64,000 nucleotides of DNA from Pyropia haitanensis (lineage: Eukaryota; Rhodophyta; Bangiophyceae; Bangiales; Bangiaceae): positions 2,530,842 through 2,594,841 of the forward strand of contig SDUX01000006.1 of assembly GCA_008729055.1 (NCBI GenBank). Reading direction: 5' to 3'. The translations under genes and the position numbers were made by a program. Shown piece by piece: positions 1 through 11,362 of this stretch. Numbering within the stretch: position 1 is the first letter of the stretch; every line of letters begins with the position of its first letter. The notes under the pieces were generated by a model. The model was not told the DNA's origin. It ran no database searches and worked only from the letters and a program-made list of their open reading frames with translations.

Positions 1-1544
1 TCGCGGTGTCTATAGCCACTGCGAGGGTGGGAGCGGCGGCTGCGCCTTGGCCGCTCGATCATAGAGTAGATGGGATCGAGGTGTGTGAGGCGCGCCGGCG
101 TCGGGAAGGAGTTGACCGGCGCGGAGATTCCGCCACCCGCGGGGTCCCACCCGCGGGGGCAGGTCATCCATGTGTTTGCCGAGGGGGGGCCTGCTACACT
201 ACCCCACTGGGTGCGGCGGCCGACGTTCGAGGCTCAATGGAAGCATCGTGCCCAGCCACGCCTCCACTCCTCCGCCCCTCCCCCTACAGTTTGGACTACC
301 GAAAGCAGAGGAGGCGGGAGAGCACCCTTGTTTTGTTTTCATGCTGCGGGTGACCGGCCACCATCTCTGCACCGGACCCTCCACCGCGCCGTTCACGAGC
401 CCCATCACGATGATGGCGCAGCGATGATGCCCGCCTCGACAGCAGCCGAGCGTCCACTTTTGCAGCGCACCAGCCGTCGCCTCGCCCCCGCCAGCAGGTC
501 CGGCTGCCGCCGCTCCCAATGAATCGGCGGGGTGCCTGTCGCAGCTCCCGCCGCACGCCCCAATCACTGAGGCGCCATCGCCGCGCCACGACGGCGTGGC
601 CTGTGGGTGTTGCGGAGGCCGCCGCGCCCCGCCGCCGGCGGCGTTGCTCGCCGCGTCGCCCACCGCGAGTCCCCCGCCGGCGGCTCGCGCGTCTGGCGGT
701 CGCGTAATCTCCGCCCCCTCGGGGCTACCGGTCCCACGTGGCGGCTGGCGGGTGCCCCGCAGCGGCAGCCCACTGTACCTGCAAGGGGTCGTCAGCCCAT
801 GTGTGCCGTCCAGCGGCGGGCCGTCGCCGCCACCGTCCACCGTGAAGAGCGGATTGCTGCGCTTCGCTGCTCCCACCCCGCGGGCTGGGCAAGCCCGCAG
901 GGCAGCCACGTGCCGCATCGTCGCTCGGCGGGGGGGGGGAAGATTGTTTCAGAGGACGCACCATCCACCGTGGAAGGCGGCGGCCGTTTGATGGTGGAGA
1001 GCGGGGCGCGGGCCGCAGGCGGCAGGCAGCGGGGCCGGAGCTGGCAGGCGGCGGGCGGCAGGCAGCGGGCGGCGGGCAGTGTGCTGGGAGCCCTCCCCCC
1101 GCTACACGTCCGAAGCAGGGCATACGAGCTGTCAACCGGGGACCGTGGGGAATCCGCAGGTGGCCATCGGGGGGCTGCGGGCCCGCAGGCAGGCCTTTGC
1201 ACGTCCAACTATCAAGCGAGCATCAGAGAAGCTCGCACGTACAGCACGACGGCCAAGCGGATAAGACGGGTAAACAAGTCGGACACGGCGGCACGCCAGA
1301 CGCCAACATTGTAGCCTGAGCACCACCATCCGCAGCAGGTGATCCCAGACAAGGCGACGGCCCCATTTGAGGAAATCATACAGGTACGCACAGGGCCACC
1401 GCGCCCGTCACGAAGCACCACAATGCGCACGCAGCGCCCCACTCGCAGCTCTCCGCCCCACAATAAGCCAACCTCCCCAGCCGTGCAATTTCCGTCCCCG
1501 ACGGCACGAAAAAGACAACATCACCGCCCTCCTCTTCCTCCACC
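1..1544. other. GC-rich intergenic sequence, no gene recognised
   Basis: Open frames exist on both strands but are low-complexity Arg/Pro/Ala translations with no family resemblance. A CGGGCGGCAGGCAG-type short repeat lies around 1005-1080. Nothing else is supported. Confidence 0.5.
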
Positions 1545-2339
1545 TCAAAAGCCCAGCACCCCCCGCTGCACCACCGCCCCCCGGTGGCGGGTCTCCGCCG
1601 CCGGTCGGGGACGCACGACCACCTCCTCGGCGGTGCCGTCGGCGCCCCCCCCCCCCCCCGCCCCCCCTCCCGCCCGGCGCACCCCCGCATCCACCCCTGC
1701 CCCGTACGATAGCACGCCCACAATCGCCACCAGCGCGGCGAGACCCACCGCCCGCACCACTGCCGCGTACACCTCGGCCGCCGCGGCGGTCGCGGCCACG
1801 TCCGACACGCGGCGGCGGCGGCGGGCGGCCGCCGCGGCGGCGCTGCCGGGCCCCGCCGCCGTCGACGAGCCCACCCGGCGGCCGCCACCGCCACCACCAC
1901 CCAGGCCCCCGCCGCCGTCGCTACCACCACCACCCGCCGCCGAGGAGAGCGGGTAGGCCCCGTCGGCGGCGGCGCCGCCCGCCGACGGCGCGCCCGCCGC
2001 CGCCGACGACGCCGCCGCCGCCGCCGACGCCGACGGCGGCGGCGTCACCGACCGCGACGACTGCCCGGGCCGGCGGGAGAGGGCCGACAGGCGGGCGGCC
2101 AGGTCCGCCCGCAGCGACGCGTCGTCCATGCCGGGGGGGGGCGGCGGCGGTGGCGGCGGCGGCTCCGACGCCGCGGTCGGCACCACCGCCCGCCGTGGGC
2201 GCCGGTGGTGGGGGGAGGGGGTGGCAGACGGGCGGCGAGTGGGGGCGGCGCGACCCGCAGGGCGGGCGCCGCCGCCGCTGCCGCCGCCGCAACGCCGCGG
2301 CGAGAGCAGGGGCGGGGGGGGAAGAAACGCGAGCGCCAT
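1545..2339 (-). CDS. Putative single-pass membrane protein, possibly plastid-targeted
   Basis: I do not recognise this family. From the Met at 2339 the protein begins with a Pro/Arg/Ala/Ser-rich segment of about 65 residues that resembles a red-algal plastid transit peptide. It includes the possible processing region RRAVVPTAAS. A second Met at 2129 starts MDDASLRADLAARLSAL, which looks like the mature N-terminus and is an alternative start. A Ser/Ala/Gly-rich linker follows, then RRRRR and one clear hydrophobic helix (VRAVGLAALVAIVGVLSY), then a short polar tail ending ...GVLGF. The tail crosses a C15 tract (1645-1659), so its frame is uncertain. In a neighbouring frame the same region reads an acidic stretch (EVEEEEGGDVVFFVPSG) that ends near 1376. 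The membrane segment is seen in the sequence; location and role are inferred. Confidence 0.45.
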   Translation of the reverse strand: MALAFLPPPPLLSPRRCGGGSGGGARPAGRAAPTRRPSATPSPHHRRPRRAVVPTAASEPPPPPPPPPPGMDDASLRADLAARLSALSRRPGQSSRSVTPPPSASAAAAASSAAAGAPSAGGAAADGAYPLSSAAGGGGSDGGGGLGGGGGGGRRVGSSTAAGPGSAAAAAARRRRRVSDVAATAAAAEVYAAVVRAVGLAALVAIVGVLSYGAGVDAGVRRAGGGAGGGGGADGTAEEVVVRPRPAAETRHRGAVVQRGVLGF

Positions 2340-3432
2340 GGGGAGCCGGCTCGCGCGCTGGGGGATGGCCGGCACACAGCCAAGAGGTGCAGCGGGATGC
2401 ACGCCCACGTCGGCTGGTACACAATAGGCGGGGACAGAGAACAGGGGATCCACCGACGACGGGAAAAAACAAAAAAAGACGAGACCGCCAAATGAGAGGG
2501 CGTCGGACGGGGTTCGGCAGGTGCGCCGAGCTTGACCGATGGTCGGTGGCGGAGGCCGCAAGAAAAACAGGCGCGTCGGGAAGGGCGTCGGTAGCCACAG
2601 GAGGGCGCCGCTCGCGGGTAGACGGGCGGGGGATGCCTACAGCGACAGCACAGGGGCACCACGAGCGACCAGCGACGACTCCTTTGGCATTCACCGACCG
2701 GGCACGAGGGTCGGCACGGACAAGCAAAAAAAAGTACAACTGGCCCGGCCAGACACAAAACGGGGGTACGAGAAAGTGGTGGGGATGGCGCGGGCGACGC
2801 AAGAGGAGGTGCGTCGTCGGGTTCGGTGCGGGCAGGGGGCTCACGACGATAGTGCCGGCGCCGGGGGGGGGAGGTGGGTGGGCGAGAGGGAGGAGGGTGA
2901 AGGTGGCACGCCGTCTGCACGCGGCGGTCGGACTGCCACTGCCCGGCTGGGCCACGCAGGCCGACACTCCCACAGCGCGGCACGTGGGGGGGGGTAGAGC
3001 CGAGACGGGTTCACTCCCCCCCCCCCCCCCCCCGCCCCCCCTGCCCACGCACGGAACCCCCCACGTCGCGAGGTGCGCATCTGCGCGAGCGGCGCGCGCC
3101 CCGCAGATAGATATTTGTGCTTGTCGTCACGGGAAAAGGTGCTGTGGGGGGGGGGGGGGGGGTGCTGCGCGGGGAGCCGGGATATTTTTGGGCGGGCGCA
3201 CCGTGTCAAGGAGGGGGTGCCGTTGGGAGTGGTTCTTGCGTATGCAAAAAGTCAGAAGCGGATCACGGCCCCATGCGGCCACGTTGGCATCCGCTCGTGG
3301 AATGGGACGGCCCAGGCCAATGGTATGAGACTTGGGCGAAGTCAGCAAGACAATTCCAGCGACCTCGGGCGGAGAGATGAGCGAGAGGCGCAGACACACA
3401 TGACCAGTGGGCATCACGTGGTGGGATGCCTC
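2340..3432. other. Intergenic, no gene recognised
   Basis: This stretch contains C18 (3016-3033) and a long G tract near 3140-3155. It also has a lower-GC patch at 2440-2800. I see no convincing coding sequence. Confidence 0.45.
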
Positions 3433-3528
3433 CCCCTGCGTACCTACCATCACACGCAGCGTCTCCCCGCCCACCACACGGCGCGCCTCCCCGCCGATCA
3501 CACGGGGCGTCTCCCCACCCACCACACG
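3433..3528 (+). repeat. 24-bp tandem repeat, about four units
   Basis: CACACG recurs at 3451, 3475, 3499 and 3523, an exact 24-bp period. The units are variants of GCGTCTCCCCGCCCACCA followed by CACACG. The period is a multiple of three, so an open frame survives, but the translation (RLPxHHT repeated) resembles no known protein. Confidence 0.8.
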
Positions 3529-4332
3529 GAGCATGTACTCACACAGCGCCAACGCAGAGACAGGAGCAGGAGCGCACCCGTCGTCCACGGCCGCCACCCC
3601 GCCGTGACAGCTGTGGCTCCATGGGCAGCCGCGCGACCGGGTGGACGGCCCCCCCCCCTGCACTGCAGACGCGCCCACGACTGGCCGCGCGGTGGGCCGC
3701 CCGCGCCACCCCCAGCAGCACCCGCCGCCGACACGGGCCGCCGCACGCGGGGCACCGGCGCGGCGGCGCGCCCGGCGCGCGGGTCGTGGCGGCGACACGG
3801 CGCCGCCGCCGCCGCCGGGGCGGCGCCGACCAAACACGACAAGCACGCGACGCCCCGCCACCACGGCCAGTCACCTGCCGCGGCGTCCGCCCTCACCTAC
3901 ACAGCATCCCGGGCGTGTCGAGGCGGACCCGCCCGCCACGGCCAGGGACGGGGCGGGGCCCGACCCGCCGCGGCGGCCGCGACGGGCGCCACCGCGGGCG
4001 GGTCGGCCACGTCGCGGGGCGGCACGGCGGCGCCCGCCACCGCGTCGAGCGGCCGGCGGCCCGTGCGCACCGCCCTCGCGCCAGCAGCAGCAGACGCATC
4101 CAGCCGGCGACACGCCCAGGGCAAGACCGCCGCCGCAGCGACGCCGCCGCGGCCGCCGTCAATGGCGCGGCAGCCCAACCGCGTCGGACCCGCCACCCCG
4201 TCGGCGGCCGCCGCCGGCCGGCGTGTGCGCCGCGCCGGCGGCCGCCGCGGCCGCCACCGACCGCGGCGGCCGCGGCGGCGCGTGCCGGGCGGCGACGCAC
4301 GGGCAGCCCACACCGCAAGGCGGCCCGCGCGG

Positions 4333-4840
4333 CTAGGCCGACGGCGGCGGTCGGGGTGCCGCCGCCGCCGGCGCGGCGTGCCGCCCACTCCCGCCGCCCG
4401 CCGGCGGCGGCGGCGGCGGCGGCGCCCCCCCCCCCCCGGCGGGTTCATGCCTGGCGCCCCCCCCGGCGGCGGCGGCCGCGGTGGCGGCGGCCCCGGCGGT
4501 CCGCCACGCCCCGGCGGCGGCGGGCTGCCGACGCCCATGCCGCCGCCAAGGCCGCCGCCAAGGCCGCCGCCGATGCCGCCGCCGATGCCGCCGAGGCCGC
4601 CCATGCCGGCCAGGCCGCCCATCCCCAGCGGCGGCAGCAGCCCCGGCGGGCCAAACGGCGGCCGCCCGTAGCCGCCGACCAGGGGACCCCCTGGCAGGCC
4701 CGGCGGGCCGCCCATGCCGGGCGGGCCGCCCATCCCAGGCGGCGGGCCGCCCATGCCGGGCGGCGGGCCGCCCATGCCCGGCGGCCCGCCGCGGCGCGGG
4801 GACGGCCCCATCCCTCCCCCCCCCCCTCCCAAGCCGCCGC

Positions 4841-4887
<47 letters not shown>

Positions 4888-5119
4888 GCGGTACCCATCC
4901 CCCCCCCCCCACCCCCCCCCCCTCCCCCCCCCATCGGCCCCCGCACCGCCGCGGCGCGCCCCCAGTGCACACTCGCGAGGCGCCCCGCGACCAGCCGCCG
5001 CCGCTGGCAGCCGTGGATCGCCGCCGCCGCCTGCGCGTGCGTGCGGTAGTGCACAAACGCGTACGTACGGTCCGCGTGGGCGGCCGCCCCGCCGCCGCCG
5101 CCCCCACCGCCGCCACCGC

Positions 5120-5150
<31 letters not shown>

Positions 5151-6020
5151 ACCGCCGGCGGGCCCGCGGGCGGCCTCGGGGATGCGCACGTGGGTGATGT
5201 CGCCAAACTCGGCCATCGCCGCGCGGAGGGCGGCCTCGGTGACGCCCGGCGGGACGCCCGCCAGGTGGACGGTCACGTTGTGGGGGGGGCTCGCGCGGGA
5301 GACCGCGTCTAGGTCCAGCAGGGGGGGGTCGCCGCCGCCGGGCGCGCCGCCGCCGCCGGTGCCGGTGCTGCCGCTGCCGGTGCCGGTGCCGGTGCCGCCG
5401 CCACCGCCGCCGCCGCCGCCGACGGGGCCAATGCCGCTTGCCCCACCAGCGCCGCCGGCTCCACCACCGCCACCACCGCTGTTGCCGCCGCCGCCGCCGC
5501 CGCCGCCGCCACCGCCCGCACCACCGCCGCCACCGCCGCCGCCACCGGCAGCACCCCCACCGACGCCGCCACCGCCGCCGACGGGCGCACCCCCCCCCCC
5601 ACCGCCGGCCTTACCCCCCCCCCCCCGAGGTGCCCCCCCCCTTACCCCCCCCCCCCATGGGATGGCCACCGGCGTGGCCACCCCCCACCCCCCCCCCCCC
5701 CCACCAGCCAACGGCGTGCCCACCGCCGCCCCCGCCCCCGTGTGCGCCCAGTCGACGGTCATGGCCGCGCCGTGGACGACGCGCGAGGCGAGCACCTCGA
5801 CCGCCCGCATCGCGTCGCGGCGGTGGGCCATGTCGACAAAGCCAAAGCCGAGCGACCGCCCCGACGCGCGGTCGGCGACGACCTTGGCGAGCTTGACGGG
5901 GCCGACCAGCTCAAAGATCTCGGTGAGGAGCTCCGTGCACACCCGCGGGTCGAGGTTGCCGACGTAGAGGGAGGCAGAGTCGGACAGCTTGGGCGGCTCG
6001 GGGGTGGTCGTTGGCGCCAT
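4333..6020 (-). CDS. Glycine-rich RNA-binding protein with two RRMs (TIA-1/UBP1/RBP45-like)
   Basis: This is probably an mRNA-binding protein of nucleus and cytoplasm. RRM1 spans about residues 18-93, with RNP2 LYVGNL and RNP1 RSLGFGFVDM. A poly-Gly linker of about 150 residues follows. The second RRM (about 249-356) ends SVHWGRA, which resembles the end of TIA-1 RRM3 (CYWGK type); a canonical middle RRM is absent. This second RRM is split by a poly-Gly insertion at about 287-312. The C-terminal part is built of Gly/Pro/Met repeats (GMGGPPP, GGGLGG). I chose the Met at 6020 (MAPTTTPEPPKLSD) because the in-frame codons up to 6107 look like a C/T-rich 5' leader. The C-terminus is unclear. After a C13 tract (4425-4437) the continuing frame becomes Arg-only, while a one-base slip gives a stop at 4333-4335. 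The boundary here assumes that slip. Confidence 0.75.
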
Positions 6021-8050
6021 CGCGGCCGCAGCGTGCGGCCGGGGGGGGGGGCGGGCAGGGCAGGGCGGGAGGAGGGCGGCGGAGGAGGTCGAGGTGGGGG
6101 TGGCCACAGAAAGAGCAACGTGGGGTGAGTGGCAGCCGAGCAGGCGCCGGGCAGTCTATTGCAAACGGGGAGGGGTCTGGCGGTCCAGCAGCGCGGCACG
6201 ACAAAGACCAAGGAACTGTTTGTCCGTCTAGAAGAGCGCCGCACCGCGCTGCTTCTGTTTTTGTCTCTGTCGTCGCCTCGGGTCTCCGCCACACAAGATG
6301 CGTCCGCGATGGGACCCACGTGTCCACGAACAACTCTTGGATTCAATCGTCACACCCGTATATAATTGTATTAGAGCTGGACTATCGCAATCCATATGCC
6401 CCCGACCTGAAGTGATGCACTCTGTGCACCCTGCATTGGACATCACTTGGTGGAGCCCCTTTACAGTCCTGCAACGATGGTGCGCCCCCTGCGCCCGTGA
6501 AGCGGCCACCACGCGGCCGCCCGCCCCAACCGCAGCCGGCTGTCAGCCAAAGGCGGGCCACCCACAGCCGCCGCCGCCGCGGGGGCTGCCGCGCCCACGC
6601 TCCGCGCCGCTGTCCACCCAGCGCACTCCCCGGCGCCCAGCAGAGGGGGCGGGGGGAAGGGGGCGCACCACCGGCGGCGCGCCTCTCCTCGGCGGCGGCG
6701 CCGAAACCGCCGCGTCCCGCCCGCCGTTGCCGCTACTCGCCCCGCCGTTGCCGCTACACGCCCCGCCGTTGCCGTTGCGACCACCCCCCCCCCCCCCCCC
6801 CCCCCCCCCCCCACCACCCGCCACCCACCCGCGCTCTCTGCCCGGTGCGCATCTCGCCCGTCAACGACGGCGCGCGCGCCACCGTCACCGCCACCGCCAC
6901 CCCCGCCGTGGCCGCGGCGGCCCCATCGCACCGTCGGTGGGACGGGGGACACGGACGGGGCGAGCGCCCCGCCGCCAACGACCCGACGCGCCGCCGCGGT
7001 GCGTCGTCCCGTGCCGGCGGCGCGCGTGCCGCGCGGCGGCGGTCGTCGTATACACGCCCGTAGGTGGGGGGTGTGTGTGTGAGAGGGGGGGGCGCGTCGT
7101 GCCTCCACCGCCCGCGTCGGGTGGGGTCGTGCCCGAAGGGGGGGGGGGGGGGGGGGGGGGTGGGGGGGGTGCGTGGCGGTGCGTGTCGTGCGTGGCGTCC
7201 GCGACCAGCGGCCGTTGTACGGCCGGCGCCCGCGGGGTTGCGCACGCGCGGCTGCGGCGCACGCGTGGGTGGTGGTTGGGGGCGGGGGGGGGGGGGGTGG
7301 GGGTGGGGGGGTACGAGGTTGGTGTTACGGACGGGGTCGGTCGGTGCCACGCGCGCCTGCGTACACGCTTCCCGGTATCGACGCTACTGGGAGGCGGAGT
7401 TGCCGCGGCGGGGGTGGTGGGGGGGGTTTTGTGTGGCGCACCGTCCCGGCTGCTGGCACTGGTGGTGGTGCTGCGGTTGGTGCTGCGACTGTCGCGGCTT
7501 GCTGGTGCGGCGGTCGCTGGCGTCGTTGGCTGCTGGAGGCCGTACGTGTTGGTTTGTGGAGGGGGTGTGTCCCAGAGGGGGAGGTGGCGCTCGCACGCGG
7601 GTGGTGCTGCGGGTGCCAGGCGGAGGGGAGGGTGGACCGACCGCCGGTCGGGGGTGCGGCCCGACCTTGCGCCCGCCGCTGCCCGTTGCGGCCCGGACGC
7701 TGGTGCGGCTCTACCGTGGTGGGCGTCTGCCTGTCGTGTCTGGGACGCCGGTGGGTCCGCGTCCACGCGCACCGGCCCGCGCGGTCGCTCTAGGGGGTCT
7801 GTCGCGGCGGCTGCAGCGGTCATCTGGCGGCCGAGTCGCGCGCGCGGTGGGGTGGTAGGCACCGGCAGGGCTGGTGGGGATTGGTGGGTGTGACACCCGG
7901 GCTCCCTCCCCCCTCCCGCTTCTCCCCCTCTTTGCCGTCTTCTCCGTCCCCCTACACGGTCGGCATCGTCGTCGACCTCCTCCGTTCCCCCTCCGCTCTG
8001 AGGGTTGTCGCGTGCACGCCGCGGGCGGGTGGCGGCGGCGGCGGGTCACG
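6021..8050. other. Divergent intergenic region between the RRM and PP6 genes
   Basis: An AT-richer patch at 6290-6480 holds a TATA-like ACCCGTATATAATTG (about 6354-6368). It could serve the minus-strand RRM gene, whose start is about 340 bp away. Other marks are C28 (6785-6812) and G23 (7138-7160). Long open frames here are low complexity. A C/T-rich leader immediately precedes the PP6 start. Confidence 0.5.
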
Positions 8051-8971
8051 ATGGGCCTCGACCTGGACAACTGGATCGAGAAGGTGCGGCGCGGCGAGCA
8101 CCTGGCCGAGTGGGACCTGAAGCAGCTGTGCGACTATGTCAAGGAGCTGCTCATTGAGGAGTCCAACGTGCAGCCGGTGCGGTCGCCCGTGACGGTGTGT
8201 GGGGACATCCACGGCCAGTTCCACGACCTCCTCGAGCTGTTCCGCACCGGCGGGGACGTGCCGTCGACCAACTACATCTTCATGGGCGACTTTGTGGACC
8301 GCGGCTACAACTCGCTCGAGACGTTTACGCTGCTGCTGTGCCTCAAGGCGCGGTGGCCGTCGCACATGACGCTGCTGCGGGGCAACCACGAGTCGCGCCA
8401 AATCACGCAGGTGTACGGCTTTTACGACGAGTGCCAGCGCAAGTACGGGACGGCCAACGCGTGGAAGTACTGCTGCGAGGTGTTTGACTACCTGACGATC
8501 GCCGCGCTCATTGACGGCGTCGTCCTGTGCGTGCACGGCGGGCTGTCGCCGGACATCCGGACACTCGACCAGATCCGCACCATTGACCGGCGGCAGGAGA
8601 TCCCGCCCGAGGGCGCCATGTGCGACCTCGTCTGGTCCGACCCGGAGGAGGTGGAGACGTGGGCGGTGAGCCCGCGCGGGGCGGGCTGGCTGTTTGGCTC
8701 CCGCGTCACCGCCGAGTTCAACGAGATCAACCGGCTGGACCTGATCTGCCGCGCCCACCAGCTCGTCCAGGAGGGGTACAAGTACATGTTTGAGGGCGAC
8801 ACCATCGTCACCGTCTGGTCGGCGCCCAACTACTGTTACCGGTGCGGCAACGTGGCGGCCATCATGAGCTTTGACGACAAGCTGAATAGGGAATTCAAGA
8901 TCTTCAAGGAGGACGCGGTGGAGCACTCGTCGGCGACGGTGCCCAAGAGCCAGATCCCCTACTTTTTGTAG
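8051..8971 (+). CDS. PPP6C: Serine/threonine protein phosphatase 6 catalytic subunit
   Basis: This is a PPP-family metallophosphatase that removes phosphate from Ser/Thr, acting with SAPS-type regulatory subunits in cell-cycle and stress signalling. The 306-residue product matches the usual 305. The metal and catalytic motifs are intact: GDIHG (51-55), GDFVDRG (79-85) and GNHE (111-114), then [19 protein letters not shown] and [11 protein letters not shown]. It ends in the PP2A/PP4/PP6 tail PYFL. The stretch [11 protein letters not shown] near residue 33 and [14 protein letters not shown] favour PP6 over PP2A or PP4. The start at 8051 gives MGLDLDNW, which aligns with the family N-terminus; the upstream in-frame Met at 7874 would add a Pro-rich leader unlike the family. 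There are no introns. The TAG stop runs straight into a G tract (20 Gs including its own). Confidence 0.97.
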   Translation: MGLDLDNWIEKVRRGEHLAEWDLKQLCDYVKELLIEESNVQPVRSPVTVCGDIHGQFHDLLELFRTGGDVPSTNYIFMGDFVDRGYNSLETFTLLLCLKARWPSHMTLLRGNHESRQITQVYGFYDECQRKYGTANAWKYCCEVFDYLTIAALIDGVVLCVHGGLSPDIRTLDQIRTIDRRQEIPPEGAMCDLVWSDPEEVETWAVSPRGAGWLFGSRVTAEFNEINRLDLICRAHQLVQEGYKYMFEGDTIVTVWSAPNYCYRCGNVAAIMSFDDKLNREFKIFKEDAVEHSSATVPKSQIPYFL

Positions 8972-10172
8972 GGGGGGGGGGGGGGGGGGGTGTGGGCGCT
9001 CGCGCGGGGTGTGGTTGCTGGTGGCGGTGGTGGCTTGCGGCGGTGGTGTCGACAGCGGGGATTGGGGGAGGGTGGGGGAGAAGGTGGGGAGGCGGGGGGA
9101 GGAGTCGGGTTGGTGCTTTCATGGGTGGGGCGGCGGCGGCCGGGAGAGTAGTGAGAGGGGGTGGGGCTGTTTTATTCTGGACTGGTGCTTCCTCTTTGTG
9201 TATGCGTGCCTACTCTTTTATCTCTTTCTTCATTGATCTGCGCTTCTTCTTTGTTGCTCCTCTCCTCGTAGGGGTCGGCGGTTTGGTGTTGTGCGGCTGG
9301 TGGGGTGGGCGGCTGGGCGCGTGTGGGTGGTGGCGTCGCCCCCCCACACGGGAGCTCCCACAGCCGCGAGCGCGTTCGTTTGGTGTGTAGATGGGTGTGT
9401 GGTCTGCCAGGGGCTCTCTTCGTTTTTTGTGTGTGGCTTTCCTTTGCTTTCGGTTGTTCCCACCAGGCGGTGCCGCGGCGCGTCGTGGCGGACGGCGTGC
9501 CGCCCACACGAGGCCGCGGTGGCGCCGGTGGCGCCCCGACTCGCACTCCCTGCTGGTGCCCCCCCCCGCGGCGTCGTCCGCGGCGGCCCGCCTCGGTGCG
9601 CACGTGGCGCTCCGTCTGCGCACGTGGGCGGAGCGCACGGTGGTGGTGGCGGCCACGGCGGGGGCGCGCGCCGCCCGCGACGGCGGATGGGACGCCGGCA
9701 GCGTCGGCACGCGGGGTGGGGTGGCCAGCCGCCTCTGACGGCCGGGGCGGCCGCGGCCGGGCCGCCCCTCCCGTTGTCGACGCCGCCGGTCGGCTCCTCC
9801 CCCGCCAGTGTGGGAACCGCCGCCGCCTCTACCCGTCGCCGCTGCGCGCCGTGGCCGTCGGCCACGGCGTGGATGGAACCCCCCCCCACGCCAGCGTGGA
9901 GCCGTCACCGGACGGGCGGTGGGGGGGGCCGCCGGCCCTCCACCTGCAGCCGGAGACGCCAGTCACACACCACATCTATTATATAGTAAAAAAAAAAACA
10001 CAGCTGGGCAACGGAGAAAAACCAGCGGGGGCAAAGGGCACAGCGACGCCCAGGCGGCAGCCGCCAGCCTCGTCCCCCCCCCCCCCCATGGTCCCTCCCC
10101 CGCCTCCTCCTGCTCGACGATGGGGACGCCACGGCCACCTCCCCCACCCGCCGCTGTCACCGTGACCCCCCC
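8972..10172. other. Intergenic, 3' of the PP6 gene; no gene recognised
   Basis: The first 270 bases are G/T-rich. T-rich stretches lie at 9160-9260 and 9410-9450. A frame at 9391-9738 (+) ends in a less repetitive segment (LGAHVALRLRTWAERTVVVAA), but there is too little to call a gene. An A10 tract lies near 9989-9998. Confidence 0.4.
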
Positions 10173-11071
10173 TCACGATGGGGGCACGTTCTCCGTCTCC
10201 CCCCCCCCCCCCCCCCTCAGCTTGGCCGCCTTGGCCGCCGCGACGACCCCCCCACCCCCCCCACAGCCTCCCCCCCCCCCCACCGCCACCGCCCGGCCGT
10301 CCGCCACCCCCAACGCCCACTGGCTCAGGTTCCACGCGGTCAGCTCGGCCAGCACCGACGCCTCCGCCTTCAACACCGCGCTCGTGCGCTTCCACACGGG
10401 CGCCGCGGCACCCGCGAGGGCCTCCAGCTTGCGCCGCTTGCCCGCCTCCTTCCCGCCGCCCTCGTCGGCGGCGCCCTCGACGAGGCCCGCCGCTTCGGCC
10501 TGCCGCACAAACCGCAGCCAGTCCCCCTTTTGCGTCGCGTACCGCCGGCGGAGGGGCGCGACCTTGCGGCCGTACCGCTCCTCAAACGCGGAGAGGAGGC
10601 CGACCAGCGGCGCGACCGACGACGCCGCCGCCGCGTGCGCCGCGACGCCCTCCGCCGCGAGCGCGTGGCCGACCGCGCCGACCGCGTCGACGCGCACCTT
10701 GGGCAGGTACCCGCGGATGGCCGGTGGCGGCGTGATGGCCACGCCACCGCCGCCGCCGCCGCCGCCGCTGCCGCCGCCGCTGCCGCCGCCGCCGCCCACC
10801 ATGTCTCCGTCGGCGGTGGCGACACCGCCGCCCCCACCGCCGCCGGCCTTGCCGTCGGGGGGCCCCCGCAGCACCGCCGACGCGAGGAGGTCCCCCAGCG
10901 ACCGCCCCGCGATCGCCGCCGCCTCCACCGCCGCCTTGTGTGCCGTCGCCGAGGCGGTCAGCGCGGCGAGCCGCGACCGCACCGCGTCGAGGCCGCGGAG
11001 GGCGGTGCCGAGCGGCAGGTCGTTCATGTACAGGTCCGCCGAGTCGGGGTCGTACGCCGCGGCGGCGGCGT

Positions 11072-11131
<60 letters not shown>

Positions 11132-11362
11132 TGGTCGTCCCCGTCGCGTAGCTGGCGTCACGGCCGAGGCGGCGGGGGAGCCACGGCCGGCCGCTGCCGA
11201 CGCCGGGGGGGGGGACGCCGCGACCGACTCGTACGACACCCCCGCCGAGGGGGGGACGCCGCCATCGTCGTACGTGTCCCCGTCGACGCTGCCGGCGTCG
11301 CCATCGTCGGAGAGGGTGCGCCGGTGGATGAGGCGGCTGCCCAGGCCTTTGAGGCCCTTCAT
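10173..11362 (-). CDS. Predicted helical, BAR-like domain protein (frame break in a G tract)
   Basis: Family assignment is tentative. The N-terminus (MKGLKGLGSRLIHRRTLSDD, then an acidic Ser/Asp segment) comes from the Met at 11362. The rest lies in a second frame, joined across G10 at 11205-11214. Three long amphipathic helical segments follow: LGTALRGLDAVRSRLAALTA, then one around VAPLVGLLSAFEERYGRKV with a basic LRRRYATQKGDWLRF, and a last one around KRRKLEALAGAAAPVWKRT through WNLSQWALGVADG. Spacing and charge resemble a BAR/sorting-nexin-like membrane-curvature dimer, with poly-Gly inserts between helices. The C-terminus is ETENVPPS. A poly-C leader (G22 at 11376-11397 on the plus strand) precedes the start. 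Other coiled-coil proteins remain possible. Confidence 0.55.

Noticed and set aside
1367..3328. A 653-codon plus-strand open frame
   Set aside because: Its translation is Arg/Pro/Gly low complexity, antisense to the better-supported minus-strand membrane protein. In DNA this GC-rich, long open frames arise by chance.
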